Below, piece by piece: positions 6,300 through 14,591 of a DNA stretch of 29,951 nucleotides. The stretch spans positions 1 through 29,951 of the forward strand of contig JBBSDV010000012.1 in assembly GCA_038240335.1 (NCBI GenBank), written 5' to 3'. Under the pieces are notes generated by a model. That model ran no database searches, was not told the origin of the DNA, and worked only from the letters and a program-made list of their open reading frames with translations. How positions within the stretch are numbered: the first letter of the stretch is position 1; every line of letters begins with the position of its first letter. This DNA is from JBBSDV01 sp038240335 (lineage in GTDB: Bacteria; Chloroflexota; Dehalococcoidia; DSTF01; JACRBR01). Position numbers and translations under genes: made by a program.

Positions 6300-8159
6300 T
6301 CAGCCGGCGCCGCCGCCGGCAGCCGTGGCGGTCTCGCGGATCGGCTCTAACTCGATCTCCTCCAAACGCTCGCGTTCGCGCTCGAAGGCTTCTTCCTGGT
6401 CGCGCAGCTCGAGGTCGTAGATCTGGCGGTAGAGACCGTCGCGCTTGATCAACTCCTCGTGGCGGCCGTTTTCGACCATCTTGCCGCCCTGCAGGACGAG
6501 GATCTGGTCCGCCGATTTCACGGTGCGCAGCCGCTGGGCGATGACGAACGTCGTGCGACCCTTCATCAGCTCCGCCAGTGCCTGCTGGATCAGGTACTCG
6601 GTCTCGGTGTCGACGCTCGACGTCGAGTCGTCGAAGACGAGGATCTTCGGGTCGAGCAGCAGCGTACGCGCGATCGAGATGCGCTGCTTCTGGCCGCCGG
6701 AGAGTGTAATCCCGCGCTCCCCGACCCACGTGTCGTAGCCGTCCGGCAGCGTCTCGATGAAGTCGTGGATGCGCGCCAGCCTCGCGACGTGCCGCACGTC
6801 CTCGTCCGTCGCGTTCGACGCGCCGTAGGCGATGTTGTCGCGGATCGTCGCCGAGAAGAGAAAGACGTCCTGCTGGACGATGCCGAAGACGCGGCGCAGC
6901 GAGCTCAGTGTCGCGTCGCGGATATCGACGCCGTCGATCTTGATCGCGCCGCCAGTAACATCGTAGAAGCGCGGCATCAGGTTGACGACCGTCGTCTTGC
7001 CCGAACCGGTCTGGCCGAGCAGCGCGACGATCTGGCCCGGCTTGGCGTCGACGTCGACGTGCCGCAGCACGGGCGAGATCGTGTCGTAGCCGAACGAGAC
7101 GTCTTCGAATGTCACGTGCCCCTGCACGCCCTGCAATTCGACGGCGCCGTCGCGCTCCTTGACTGCCGATTCGGCGTCGAGGATGTCGTAGATGCGCTGG
7201 CCCGAGGTGGCGGCGCGGGCCCACATCATGTTCACCCAGCCGAGGCTACGCACCGGCAGTTGCAGCATCGTCAGGTAGAGCAGGAACGTCGCCAGGTCAC
7301 CCGGCGTCAGGTTGCCGTTGAGGATCTGGTTCGCGCCGTACCATGCCGTCGCTACCATCGCCAGCGACCAGACGCCGTTGAGCATCGGCGAGTAGGTGGC
7401 CTGGATGCGGTTCGTCGCGTACGAATTATCGAAGAGCTCTTCGGCCTTGGCGTTGAACTTCTTCTCCTCGAAGTGCTCGCGGCCGAACGCCTTGACTACG
7501 CGCATGCCGCTGAGGTTCTCCTGGAGGACAACGCCGACCTCGCCCTGGAGGTTCTGGACGCGCATCCAGATCGGTCGCAGTTTCGAGGTCATGCGGATGG
7601 CAATGAACGCCGTCGGCGGGATGAACACCCAACTCAACAGCGCCAACCGCAGATCTGTGAGGATCATCAGCGTCAACGTCGCGACGAGGAGGATGACGAC
7701 GTAGACGAGGCGGATGACGCCCAGGTTGATGAACATGCGGACGCCTTCGACGTCCTGTGTCGCCCGCTGCATGACCTGTCCCGTCTGGGCGTTGTCGTGG
7801 TAGGCGAAGCTCAGTCGCTGCAGGTGGTCGTAGATATCGTTCCGGATGTCGTAGGCGACGCGCTGCGACACCCACTCGCCGGTGTACGTCTGCCAGAACT
7901 GGAAGATGCCCCGCATGGCCGCGGCACCTGTGATCAGCGCCGCCGCGATCAGAATCGTCTTCAGCGAGCCGTTCGCAATGGGGTGGCCGTCGATGATGTG
8001 GACATCGAGGCCGGTGTCGATGGCGTAGCCCACCAGCTTCGGGCCGATCAGCTGGAACGCGGTCAGCCCGAGCAGGGCCGCCGTCGCCAATGACAGGCGA
8101 CGCTTGTAGGGAAATGCATAGCGCAGCAAGCGAACGGGAACAGGGATGCGTCGTTTCAT
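6300..8159 (-). CDS. ABC exporter, degenerate-site half
   Basis: A 619-residue half-transporter with six membrane helices (about residues 20-310) and an NBD. Walker A is GQTGSGKTT (382-390) and the signature is canonical LSGGQ (486-490). Walker B is ILVFDD (510-511), with Asp in place of the catalytic Glu, and the H-loop His is replaced by Gln (AQRLRTV, Gln542). These are the hallmarks of the non-hydrolysing site of heterodimeric exporters such as TM287/288. The partner downstream has the complementary pattern (Glu, His, altered signature). First gene of the operon, with a promoter directly before the ATG. Confidence 0.93.
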   Translation of the reverse strand: MKRRIPVPVRLLRYAFPYKRRLSLATAALLGLTAFQLIGPKLVGYAIDTGLDVHIIDGHPIANGSLKTILIAAALITGAAAMRGIFQFWQTYTGEWVSQRVAYDIRNDIYDHLQRLSFAYHDNAQTGQVMQRATQDVEGVRMFINLGVIRLVYVVILLVATLTLMILTDLRLALLSWVFIPPTAFIAIRMTSKLRPIWMRVQNLQGEVGVVLQENLSGMRVVKAFGREHFEEKKFNAKAEELFDNSYATNRIQATYSPMLNGVWSLAMVATAWYGANQILNGNLTPGDLATFLLYLTMLQLPVRSLGWVNMMWARAATSGQRIYDILDAESAVKERDGAVELQGVQGHVTFEDVSFGYDTISPVLRHVDVDAKPGQIVALLGQTGSGKTTVVNLMPRFYDVTGGAIKIDGVDIRDATLSSLRRVFGIVQQDVFLFSATIRDNIAYGASNATDEDVRHVARLARIHDFIETLPDGYDTWVGERGITLSGGQKQRISIARTLLLDPKILVFDDSTSSVDTETEYLIQQALAELMKGRTTFVIAQRLRTVKSADQILVLQGGKMVENGRHEELIKRDGLYRQIYDLELRDQEEAFERERERLEEIELEPIRETATAAGGGAG

Positions 8160-8167
8160 GTCTGGCC

Positions 8168-8196
8168 AGTGTACCCGACTCTCACGTAAACGTAAA
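8168..8196 (-). promoter_or_regulatory. Predicted promoter of ABC exporter operon (leaderless)
   Basis: On the minus strand, TTTACG (8191-8196) and TACACT (8168-8173) are 17 bp apart. TACACT ends eight bases before the ATG at 8159, so the transcript would be leaderless or nearly so. A second TTTACG abuts the first at 8185-8190. No Shine-Dalgarno sequence precedes the start codon, consistent with leaderless translation. Confidence 0.55.
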
Positions 8197-8301
8197 GGTT
8201 CGCTGGCGGGTTCGATGGGAGCTCTTCGGGAGCGTTCACTCGTGATCGAAACCTCAATGGTGACGGCGAATTGTCGCGACCGAAGCCGCGAGGCAGCGAA
8301 C

Positions 8302-9063
8302 CTAAACGGTGCCGAGAAGGGAGTAGCCGCCGTCGACGAGGAGCACCTGGCCGATGATCATCGCTGCGTCGGGCGACGCCAGGAAGGCGACGACGCCGGC
8401 GACGTCTTCCGGATGCACATGGCGGCCGGCGGGCACCTTCGCGCCGTAGTCGCCGACCATCGTCTGATCGAGCATGCGCACGCCGTCGGTGCCTTCGACG
8501 AGGCCCGCCGACACGGCGTTGACGCGAATGCCGCGCGGCGCCAGTTCGACCGCGAGATAGATCGTCAGCGACTCGAGTGCGCCTTTCGAGACGCCGACGG
8601 GTGCGTATTTCGGCAGATACCGATCGCTGCCGGGGCTGAGCAGATTGATGATCGAGCTGCCTTCCGCCATGTACTTGACGGCCGCCTGGGCGGCGAACCA
8701 AGGACCGAAGACGTTCACATCCATTGTGTGCTTGAGATGCCTCGGTAGCGAATCGATGGCGGCGCGCGGGCGCTCGAGGCCGCGGGCGGCGCTGTTCACG
8801 AGGACATCGATGCGGCCGCACTCCTCGCCGACAGCGCGCACCATCGCGAACACGGCGTCACGATCGCCGACGTCGCATTGATATGCGGCTGCGCGCACGC
8901 CGAATGCCGTGATCTCCGCGACGGCCGCGTCGGCGTGCTCCTTGCTGCGCGAGTAGTTGACGGCGATCGCCGCCCCTTCGCTCGCCAGCCGCAGGGCGAT
9001 CGCCTTGCCGATGCCGCGCGTGCCGCCGGTGACCAGGGCCACCTTGCCATCGTATCGAGGCAT
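8302..9063 (-). CDS. fabL: FabL-like SDR (enoyl-ACP reductase III type)
   Basis: A 253-residue Rossmann-fold SDR. It has a cofactor motif TGGTRGIG (12-19), an NSA motif (90-92) and the pair Tyr153/Lys160 in YAPVGVSK. That YX6K spacing, followed by ALESLTIYLAVEL, is the signature of Bacillus FabL rather than the YX3K of classical SDRs. The C-terminus MIIGQVLLVDGGYSLLG also matches FabL. Predicted role: NADPH-dependent reduction of enoyl-ACP in fatty acid synthesis, in the cytoplasm. The ATG at 9063 follows a purine-rich ggacgagaagg. It is divergent from the next SDR gene, with 123 bp between starts and overlapping promoter candidates. Other SDR activities are possible; assignment rests on motif spacing only. 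Confidence 0.8.
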   Translation of the reverse strand: MPRYDGKVALVTGGTRGIGKAIALRLASEGAAIAVNYSRSKEHADAAVAEITAFGVRAAAYQCDVGDRDAVFAMVRAVGEECGRIDVLVNSAARGLERPRAAIDSLPRHLKHTMDVNVFGPWFAAQAAVKYMAEGSSIINLLSPGSDRYLPKYAPVGVSKGALESLTIYLAVELAPRGIRVNAVSAGLVEGTDGVRMLDQTMVGDYGAKVPAGRHVHPEDVAGVVAFLASPDAAMIIGQVLLVDGGYSLLGTV

Positions 9064-9149
9064 CCTTCTCGTCCTTGCTTGATGAGCCGGCTCTCCGCGT
9101 CCGCCTCGTTGCGGCACGTCCGCGCGGAACTGTAGCGATTCGGGGCCGA

Positions 9150-9178
9150 TTGCGCAGCGAGATCGGCAGCACGATACT
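9150..9178 (+). promoter_or_regulatory. Predicted promoter of plus-strand SDR (leaderless)
   Basis: TTGCGC (9150-9155), 17 bp, GATACT (9173-9178), then eight bases to the ATG at 9187. This spacing repeats the pattern before the ABC operon. A minus-strand TACAGT at 9129-9134 could be the -10 of the divergent fabL-like gene, so the two promoters would lie back to back. Confidence 0.4.
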
Positions 9179-9186
9179 CCCTGCAT

Positions 9187-9936
9187 ATGACGCTTTCGGG
9201 TCGAGTGGCATTAGTGACGGGCGCTGGCGGCGCCGGCATGGGCCGCAGCATCGCGCTGACACTCGCGCGCGACGGCGCGGCGGTCGTGCTCAACTATCAC
9301 GATACGAAGGAACGCGTCGAGTTAACGGCGGCGGCGATCGAGGCGATGGGACGCCAGGCGCTGCCCTACGCGGCCGATATCTCCGCGCCCGATGAAGTGA
9401 CGGCGATGGTTGCGGCTGCGGAAGCGGCGCTCGGCCCGATCGACATCCTCGTCAACAGCGCCGGCGGCCCGTGGAAGCCGCAGGACATCACGGAGATCGA
9501 ACCGGCGCACTTCCGGCGCGTGCTCGCGCTGGAAGTCGAAAGCGTGTTCTTGCTGATCCGCGCCGTGCTGCCGGGCATGCGAGCGCGGGGCTTCGGGCGG
9601 ATCATCAGCATCGGCGGCCACATGGCCGATGATTGGCGGTACGGGCCACCGGATGCGCCGCTCGATTACCCGCTAGGCAAGGCGGCGCGCCACTGGCTCA
9701 CGCGCACACTCGCGCCGCGCGAGCTCGACCACGGCATCACGATCAACGCCATCGCCCCGGGACCGACGCCGCGCGTCCCGCACGATGAGGCGATCGCCGC
9801 ACTGCACGGGCCGCCTATACCCGTCGCCGGCAACACGCCGCAGGACATCGCCGAGGCGATCGCGTTCCTCTGCTCCGAAGCCGCCGCCCGGATCACCGGC
9901 GCAGTGATCCCGATGCCGGGCGCGACCGCGGTGTAG
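9187..9936 (+). CDS. SDR family oxidoreductase
   Basis: A 249-residue classical-type SDR with TGAGGAGMG (11-19), an NSAG motif (90-93) and YPLGK (Tyr161/Lys165, the standard YX3K). The Ser of the active site is probably in IISIGGHM; it lies about 20 residues before Tyr rather than the usual 13, so this loop is longer than normal. IAPGPTPRVPHDE and the terminal region ITGAVIPMPG fit 3-ketoacyl-ACP reductase-like SDRs, but the substrate cannot be assigned. Divergent from the FabL-like gene; a joint role in acyl-chain reduction is possible but unproven. Confidence 0.88.
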   Translation: MTLSGRVALVTGAGGAGMGRSIALTLARDGAAVVLNYHDTKERVELTAAAIEAMGRQALPYAADISAPDEVTAMVAAAEAALGPIDILVNSAGGPWKPQDITEIEPAHFRRVLALEVESVFLLIRAVLPGMRARGFGRIISIGGHMADDWRYGPPDAPLDYPLGKAARHWLTRTLAPRELDHGITINAIAPGPTPRVPHDEAIAALHGPPIPVAGNTPQDIAEAIAFLCSEAAARITGAVIPMPGATAV

Positions 9937-10127
9937 GGGCGCAGTTCGTAGTCGTAGTTGGTAGCGCGCAGTTAACGTCGCTTCTCGGCGCGCGGCTGCG
10001 TCGCGCGAAGGCGAGGTTCTGCTCGACAATATCGGGCTAACCCTTATCCAAGATCTCCGTGCTGGTGCTGATCATCCCTCAAGGATCGCCGTGCATCGCT
10101 ATGCGCGGCCGCGAGCAGGGAGGCTCT

Positions 10128-10952
10128 GTGGGTCGCAGTGGCCGGCTTTCTCGGGAAGCGCGTGCGGGCATCGCGGTGACGATCTTCGGATCCACGCGCG
10201 TGCCCGATGTGCGAGTCTCGCCGCTTCCGTCTCGGAACGAGACCCAGGCGATCGTGCGAATCGATCGACCTGCTGCCGAGCGCGGTTCGCGGACACTCGC
10301 CGTCTCGGCGACGGCAGCTGGCGAGACGCTTCCGCGCAGGGGCTTCTACGCGCGGCATGGCAAACGCGGGAGTGATGTCGTCCTCGCGGCGATGCTGCTC
10401 GTGGTGTTGATGCCGCTGATCGCCATCGTGGCACTCGTCGTGCTGTTGACGGCAGGATTGCCCGTGTTCTACGGCTCGCCGCGGATCGGCCGGGACGGCG
10501 CGACGTTTTCGATGTGGAAGTTCCGGACGATGGTCCGCGATGCCGACGTCGTCTTCGAGCGCTGGAAAGACACGCATCCCGATCGCGCCGGCGAGCTGCT
10601 GACGAATTGGCGGCTCGACGACGACCCCCGCGTCACGGCGCTCGGCCGTTTTCTGCGCAAGTCGAGCCTCGACGAACTGCCGCAATTCTGGAACGCGCTC
10701 TGCGGCGAGATGAGCATCGTCGGCCCCCGCCCCTACCTCGCGCGCGAGACGCTCGACCCGCTGCTTGCGCCGTCGATCGTCGCCGTACGGCCGGGGATCA
10801 CCGGCCCGTTCCAGGTGCGCGGTCGGAAGGTACTGCCGCCGTCGTCGCGCATGCACGTCGAGGCGGCGTACGCGGCGGAGATGACGCCGCTGAACGACAT
10901 CCTCTACCTATTGCGCACGGTGAAGCCCCTGATCGCGCTCGATGGACACTGA
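10128..10952 (+). CDS. Initiating sugar-1-phosphate transferase (WbaP/PglC-type catalytic domain)
   Basis: A 274-residue protein from the chosen GTG. After about 80 poorly conserved residues comes a hydrophobic membrane segment (VVLAAMLLVVLMPLIAIVAL), then PVFYGSPRIGRDGATFSMWKFRTM, DDPRVTALGRFLRKSSLDELPQFWN and GEMSIVGPRP. These are the diagnostic motifs of bacterial sugar transferases that move a sugar-1-phosphate from a UDP-sugar onto undecaprenyl phosphate, starting repeat-unit assembly at the membrane. It lacks the multi-helix N-terminus of full-length WbaP/WcaJ. The GTG at 10128 is preferred because GGGAGG lies four bases upstream; the frame stays open to a GTG at 10059 and an ATG at 10101 without such a site. 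It heads the polysaccharide cluster. Confidence 0.88.
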   Translation: MGRSGRLSREARAGIAVTIFGSTRVPDVRVSPLPSRNETQAIVRIDRPAAERGSRTLAVSATAAGETLPRRGFYARHGKRGSDVVLAAMLLVVLMPLIAIVALVVLLTAGLPVFYGSPRIGRDGATFSMWKFRTMVRDADVVFERWKDTHPDRAGELLTNWRLDDDPRVTALGRFLRKSSLDELPQFWNALCGEMSIVGPRPYLARETLDPLLAPSIVAVRPGITGPFQVRGRKVLPPSSRMHVEAAYAAEMTPLNDILYLLRTVKPLIALDGH

Positions 10953-10955
10953 GTC

Positions 10956-11070
10956 GGAGGCTGGAGGTTGAAGGCTGGACGTGGCGAACCGGAGATCGGG
11001 AATAGAGCCCGCTGAGCAGCGTGGCAAGCTCTCGGAACGAGCTACGAACTAACAGCGACCAGTAACAAGG
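10956..11070. repeat. Opposed degenerate heptad arrays
   Basis: Units ggaggct, ggaggtt, gaaggct, ggacgtg, gcgaacc, ggagatc run from 10956 to 10997. After a gap, aacgagc, tacgaac, taacagc, gaccagt, aacaagg run from 11036 to 11070. The first set is G-rich and the second A/C-rich, so the two halves look like arrays in opposite orientation. They fill the gap between the first two cluster genes. Confidence 0.6.
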
Positions 11071-11080
11071 CGGCCAACCC

Positions 11081-12433
11081 ATGACTCGCATTCTCATAAC
11101 GTCACTGAACTACGCGCCGGAGGAGACCGGGGTCGCACCGTACTCCACCGGCGTCGCCGAGCATTTGGCGGCGCAGGGGTACAGCGTGACGGTGCTGACG
11201 GGACTGCCACACTACCCGCAGTGGCGCGTGCATGACGGCTATCTGCGTCATCGCTGGCGTGCGCTGCTGCCGCGCACGGAGCGGCGCAACGGCGTCGAGG
11301 TGCGGCGATCGTGGCACGCTGTGCCGGCGACGCAGTCGGCCGCGCGGCGCGGGATGTACGAAGCGACGTCGCTGTCGATGGCGCTCTACGCCGCGCGTCT
11401 GCCCCGGCCGGACGCCGTGCTCGGCGTTGTACCGAGCCTCAGCGGCGGCGTCGCGGCTCGCGCGCTCGCGGCGCGATTCGGCGTGCCCTATGGCGTCGTC
11501 GTGCAGGATCTAGTCTCACCCGCGGCGACGCAGAGCGGTGTACCGGGCGGCGCAACGGTCGGCGGAGTCGTGCGCGCCGCCGAGGGCTGGGCGATGCGCG
11601 GCGCGTCGGCGGTCGGCATCGTTGCTGAGGGCTTCCGGCCGTATATCGAGTCGCTCGGCGTCGATGCCGCGCGCATCCGTCGCGTGCGCAACTGGACGCG
11701 ACAGCCAGCGACGATCGCCGCGAGCGACCGCAGCGCAGTACGGCAACGCCTCGGTTGGAGCGACGACGCCACCGTGTGTCTGCACACCGGGAACATGGGC
11801 TACAAGCAGGAGCTGGAGAACGTAATCGACTGCGCCGTGCTCGCCCTGGCCGCCAACGCACCTTTGCTGTTCGTGCTGATGGGCGATGGCAACCAGCGCC
11901 TGCAGCTCGAGGCGCTGGCGGCGAAGTATCGCCTGCCGAACCTGCGTTTTCTCCCGCTGCAACCGGCCGGCGACTACCAGACGACCCTCTCCGCTGCCGA
12001 CATCCTGCTGGTCAACCAGCGGGTTTCCGTTCGCGACATGTCGCTGCCGTCGAAGCTGACGTCGTACTTCGCGGCCGGACGGCCTGTCGTCGCCGCCGCC
12101 GCCTCCGGCAGCGAGACAGCGCGCGAGGTGTCATGGAGCAGCGGCGGCATCGTCGTCGCCCCGGAGGATCCGAAAGCGCTGCTCGGCGGCCTGCTGCGCG
12201 TCGCAGCCGATCCGGCGCTGGCAGCCTACCTGTCGCGTTCGGCGGCGGCGTGGGCTGAGAATGTGCTGTCCGAAGCGCAGGCGCTGCGCTCCTACGAGCA
12301 GCTCGTCGCATCGATACTGGCGAGCGGCGATCACGGCCGCATCCACAGTGCAGATCGCGTCATCACGATGCCGCGCACGGATCGACAACAGCCGACGGCG
12401 CCGGAGCTGGAGCGCGATCGATGGGCGGCATGA
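11081..12433 (+). CDS. Glycosyltransferase family 4, WcaI-like
   Basis: A 450-residue GT-B fold enzyme. The N-terminus ILITSLNYAPEETGVAPYSTGVAEHLAAQ and LPHYPQW are typical of WcaI-type colanic-acid glycosyltransferases. The C-terminal domain has the donor-site region TGNMGYKQELENVID, LLFVLMGDG, FLPLQP and SLPSKLTSYFAAGRPVVA. It probably adds one sugar to the lipid-linked repeat unit at the cytoplasmic face of the membrane; donor and acceptor are not deducible. The last 40 residues are extra and polar. Its 3' end overlaps the next gene by 13 bp. Confidence 0.9.
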   Translation: MTRILITSLNYAPEETGVAPYSTGVAEHLAAQGYSVTVLTGLPHYPQWRVHDGYLRHRWRALLPRTERRNGVEVRRSWHAVPATQSAARRGMYEATSLSMALYAARLPRPDAVLGVVPSLSGGVAARALAARFGVPYGVVVQDLVSPAATQSGVPGGATVGGVVRAAEGWAMRGASAVGIVAEGFRPYIESLGVDAARIRRVRNWTRQPATIAASDRSAVRQRLGWSDDATVCLHTGNMGYKQELENVIDCAVLALAANAPLLFVLMGDGNQRLQLEALAAKYRLPNLRFLPLQPAGDYQTTLSAADILLVNQRVSVRDMSLPSKLTSYFAAGRPVVAAAASGSETAREVSWSSGGIVVAPEDPKALLGGLLRVAADPALAAYLSRSAAAWAENVLSEAQALRSYEQLVASILASGDHGRIHSADRVITMPRTDRQQPTAPELERDRWAA

Positions 12434-13461
12434 CGGACCTGCGCGGCGCTTCGATCATGGTAACCGGTGGCGGCGGCTTTCTCGGCCGGCACGTCGTCGA
12501 CCGGCTCGAGGCGCGTGGCGCACGCGTCTTCGTCCCCCGCAGCGGCAAGTTCGATCTGCGCGAGAAGGACGGCATCGAACGCGCCTTCGCTGCGTGCCGG
12601 CCCGAGATCGTGCTGCACCTGGCGGCCGTCGTTGGCGGCATCGGTGCCAATCGCGCGAACCCCGGCCGCTTCTTCTACGACAACGCGATCATGGGCATTC
12701 AGCTGATGGAGCAGGCGCGGCGGCACGGTGCCGCGAAGTTCGTCGGCCTTGCGACCGTGTGCGCCTACCCGAAGTACGCACCGCTGCCGTTCCGCGAGGC
12801 TGATCTCTGGAGCGGCTATCCGGAGGAAACAAACGCGCCGTACGGCCTCGCAAAGAAAATGCTGATCGTCCAGTCGCAGGCCTACCGCGAGCAGTACGGA
12901 TTCAACGCGATCACGCTGCTGCCGGTGAACCTGTACGGCCCCGGCGATAACTTCAACGCCGCTACGAGCCACGTCATACCGGCGCTAATCAGCAAAGTGG
13001 TCGATGCGCGGCTGCGCGGCGATGATGCGATCGTCGCCTGGGGGAGCGGCAGCGCCTCCCGTGAGTTCCTCTACGTCGAGGACGCGGCGGACGCGATTGT
13101 GCTGGCGACGGAACGATACGACGATGGGGCGCCGGTCAATCTGGGCGCCGGACGCGAGATCACGATCCGCGAGCTCGTGCAGACGATCGCGCGGCTGTGC
13201 GCATTCACCGGCGACGTGCGCTGGGACGCCGCGCAGCCGGACGGCCAGCCGCGCCGCATGCTCGATACGACGCGCGCGCGCGAGTGCTTCGGCTTCGAGG
13301 CGAGCACCGGATTTGAAGACGGTTTGCGCCGGACGATCGCCTGGTACATCCGTACGCACGTCGCAAAGACATTCGCGGTGCCGCAAAAGAGGCGCATCGC
13401 AACGCCCGATCCGGCCGGCGAACGGGCGCTGAACGGGCCCTCGTTCGAGCGCGCCGCATAG
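12421..13461 (+). CDS. fcl: GDP-L-fucose synthase-like epimerase/reductase
   Basis: A 346-residue extended SDR. The NAD(P) motif is VTGGGGFLGRHV, and the chain continues with HLAAVVGGIGANRANP. It keeps the Fcl-type catalytic set: Cys114 in ATVCAYPK, Tyr141/Lys145 in YGLAKK, and His184 in SHVIPALI. Fcl converts GDP-4-keto-6-deoxymannose to GDP-L-fucose. The preceding enzyme, Gmd, is not encoded nearby, so the substrate could instead be a related GDP- or NDP-keto sugar made elsewhere. The chain is about 25 residues longer than typical because of a basic C-terminal tail. ATG 12421 overlaps the upstream gene; ATG 12430 is an equally possible start. Confidence 0.85.
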   Translation: MGGMTDLRGASIMVTGGGGFLGRHVVDRLEARGARVFVPRSGKFDLREKDGIERAFAACRPEIVLHLAAVVGGIGANRANPGRFFYDNAIMGIQLMEQARRHGAAKFVGLATVCAYPKYAPLPFREADLWSGYPEETNAPYGLAKKMLIVQSQAYREQYGFNAITLLPVNLYGPGDNFNAATSHVIPALISKVVDARLRGDDAIVAWGSGSASREFLYVEDAADAIVLATERYDDGAPVNLGAGREITIRELVQTIARLCAFTGDVRWDAAQPDGQPRRMLDTTRARECFGFEASTGFEDGLRRTIAWYIRTHVAKTFAVPQKRRIATPDPAGERALNGPSFERAA

Positions 13462-13669
13462 CTTCGCGGCGAGTCTGCGCCAACGCGGGTAATCACCTAT
13501 GGCCGGGCCGCGCGCCCCGCCGCACAATCACCGCGTACCGGCGAGAGCGTCAAGCGAGAGCGCTGAGTGTCGAGATGGTGGGAGCAGCGGGTATGCGTCC
13601 GGATGCAAATCGTCGTTCTCAGAACGCTCGCACGGTAGGTGCCTCCGGTGTCTCGACGCGAGACGCACG
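13462..13669 (+). other. Intergenic leader with small hairpin before FkbM gene
   Basis: This is the longest gap within the polysaccharide cluster (208 bp). A perfect GTCTCG-ACG-CGAGAC hairpin sits at 13650-13664, five bases before the ATG, where a ribosome-binding site would be; no Shine-Dalgarno is seen. The frame stays open through this region but has no conserved residues. A segment around 13610-13650 slightly recalls GEMM 3' elements but does not match well enough to call. Confidence 0.35.
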
Positions 13670-14545
13670 ATGACCAAGCGCCCGCCGATTGCCAGCGGCG
13701 CGACAGCGCACTCCATCCCGGCGCTCTACCGAGTTGCCGCGAGCGCGCGTAGAACCCTTCGCGGTCGCGGAACCCGCTTCGTCTATAACTCAGCGATCGC
13801 AGAGCCACTGCGCCGTTTGCTCACCTCGCGCGCACCTGCCGGCACAAAGCTGATCAAGATTTGCGGCGGCCCCTTGCGCGGGACGCTGATGCACGTCGAG
13901 CTGTCGTGCGAGAAGTACTACTGGCTCGGCACGCACGAAGAGCACGTGCAATCGATGCTCGCCGAGATCGTCCGGCCCGGCTGCGTCGCCTATGACATCG
14001 GCGCCCACGCAGGCTTGTTCTCGCTGCTGCTCAGCCGCCTCGCCGGGCCGGCCGGCCTTGTCATGGCCTTCGATCCCCTGTCCGCGAACATCGAGCGCCT
14101 GCGGGCAAATACGGCCGTCAACGGCGCTCGCAACGTCGAGGCCTACAAACTCGCGATCAGCGACCGCGCCGGCGACGCATCGTTTTCGCTGCACGCGTCG
14201 AGCCTCGAGGGAACGCTGTCGTACGCGGCCGAATCGAACCGCGGCGTCGCGGCGACGACGATCGTGCGCACCGTGTCGATCGACGACCTCGTCCGCGACG
14301 GCATGCCGCCGCCCGACGTGATCAAGATCGATGTCGAGGGCGCCGAGGGCGCGGCTCTCCGCGGCGCGCGCCGGACGCTCGGCGTCCACTCGCCTGCCGT
14401 GATGATCGAGATTCACTCGTTGCGCGCAGCGAGCGAGGTCGTCGACGCGCTGCCGCCGTCATACGTGTACATCGATGCCGCGACGCGAGCGACGGTACGT
14501 CCTCCGCTAAGCGCCGGCCACTATTTGGCGCGACCCGCCACGTAG
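13670..14545 (+). CDS. FkbM family SAM-dependent methyltransferase
   Basis: A 291-residue protein. The methyltransferase domain spans about residues 95-270: motif I VAYDIGAHAGLFSLLLSRL, AFDPLSANIERLRAN, then DVIKIDVEGAEGAALRGA, the hallmark FkbM motif, and PAVMIEIH. FkbM-type enzymes commonly O-methylate sugars in polysaccharide clusters, which fits the location. The N-terminal 60 residues (RYNSAIAEPLRRLL-like region) are less conserved. ATG 13670 was chosen because conservation begins after it, although the frame is open to 13499. Confidence 0.87.
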   Translation: MTKRPPIASGATAHSIPALYRVAASARRTLRGRGTRFVYNSAIAEPLRRLLTSRAPAGTKLIKICGGPLRGTLMHVELSCEKYYWLGTHEEHVQSMLAEIVRPGCVAYDIGAHAGLFSLLLSRLAGPAGLVMAFDPLSANIERLRANTAVNGARNVEAYKLAISDRAGDASFSLHASSLEGTLSYAAESNRGVAATTIVRTVSIDDLVRDGMPPPDVIKIDVEGAEGAALRGARRTLGVHSPAVMIEIHSLRAASEVVDALPPSYVYIDAATRATVRPPLSAGHYLARPAT

Positions 14546-14591
14546 CGGGATTGCGGAGACGGCGGGAGCGACCGACAGCAGGAGGTGCGGC

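Noticed and set aside
6459..8093. 544-codon plus-strand open frame opposite the ABC exporter gene
   Set aside because: It is a mirror frame of a high-GC gene with clear ABC motifs; its peptide is rich in Arg, Asp and Val without domain features.
13590..13665. Second c-di-GMP riboswitch before the FkbM gene
   Set aside because: GGATGCAAATC and GGTAGGTGCC resemble parts of GEMM, but the GCAAACC/GAAA stem and the ligand-binding junction are missing.
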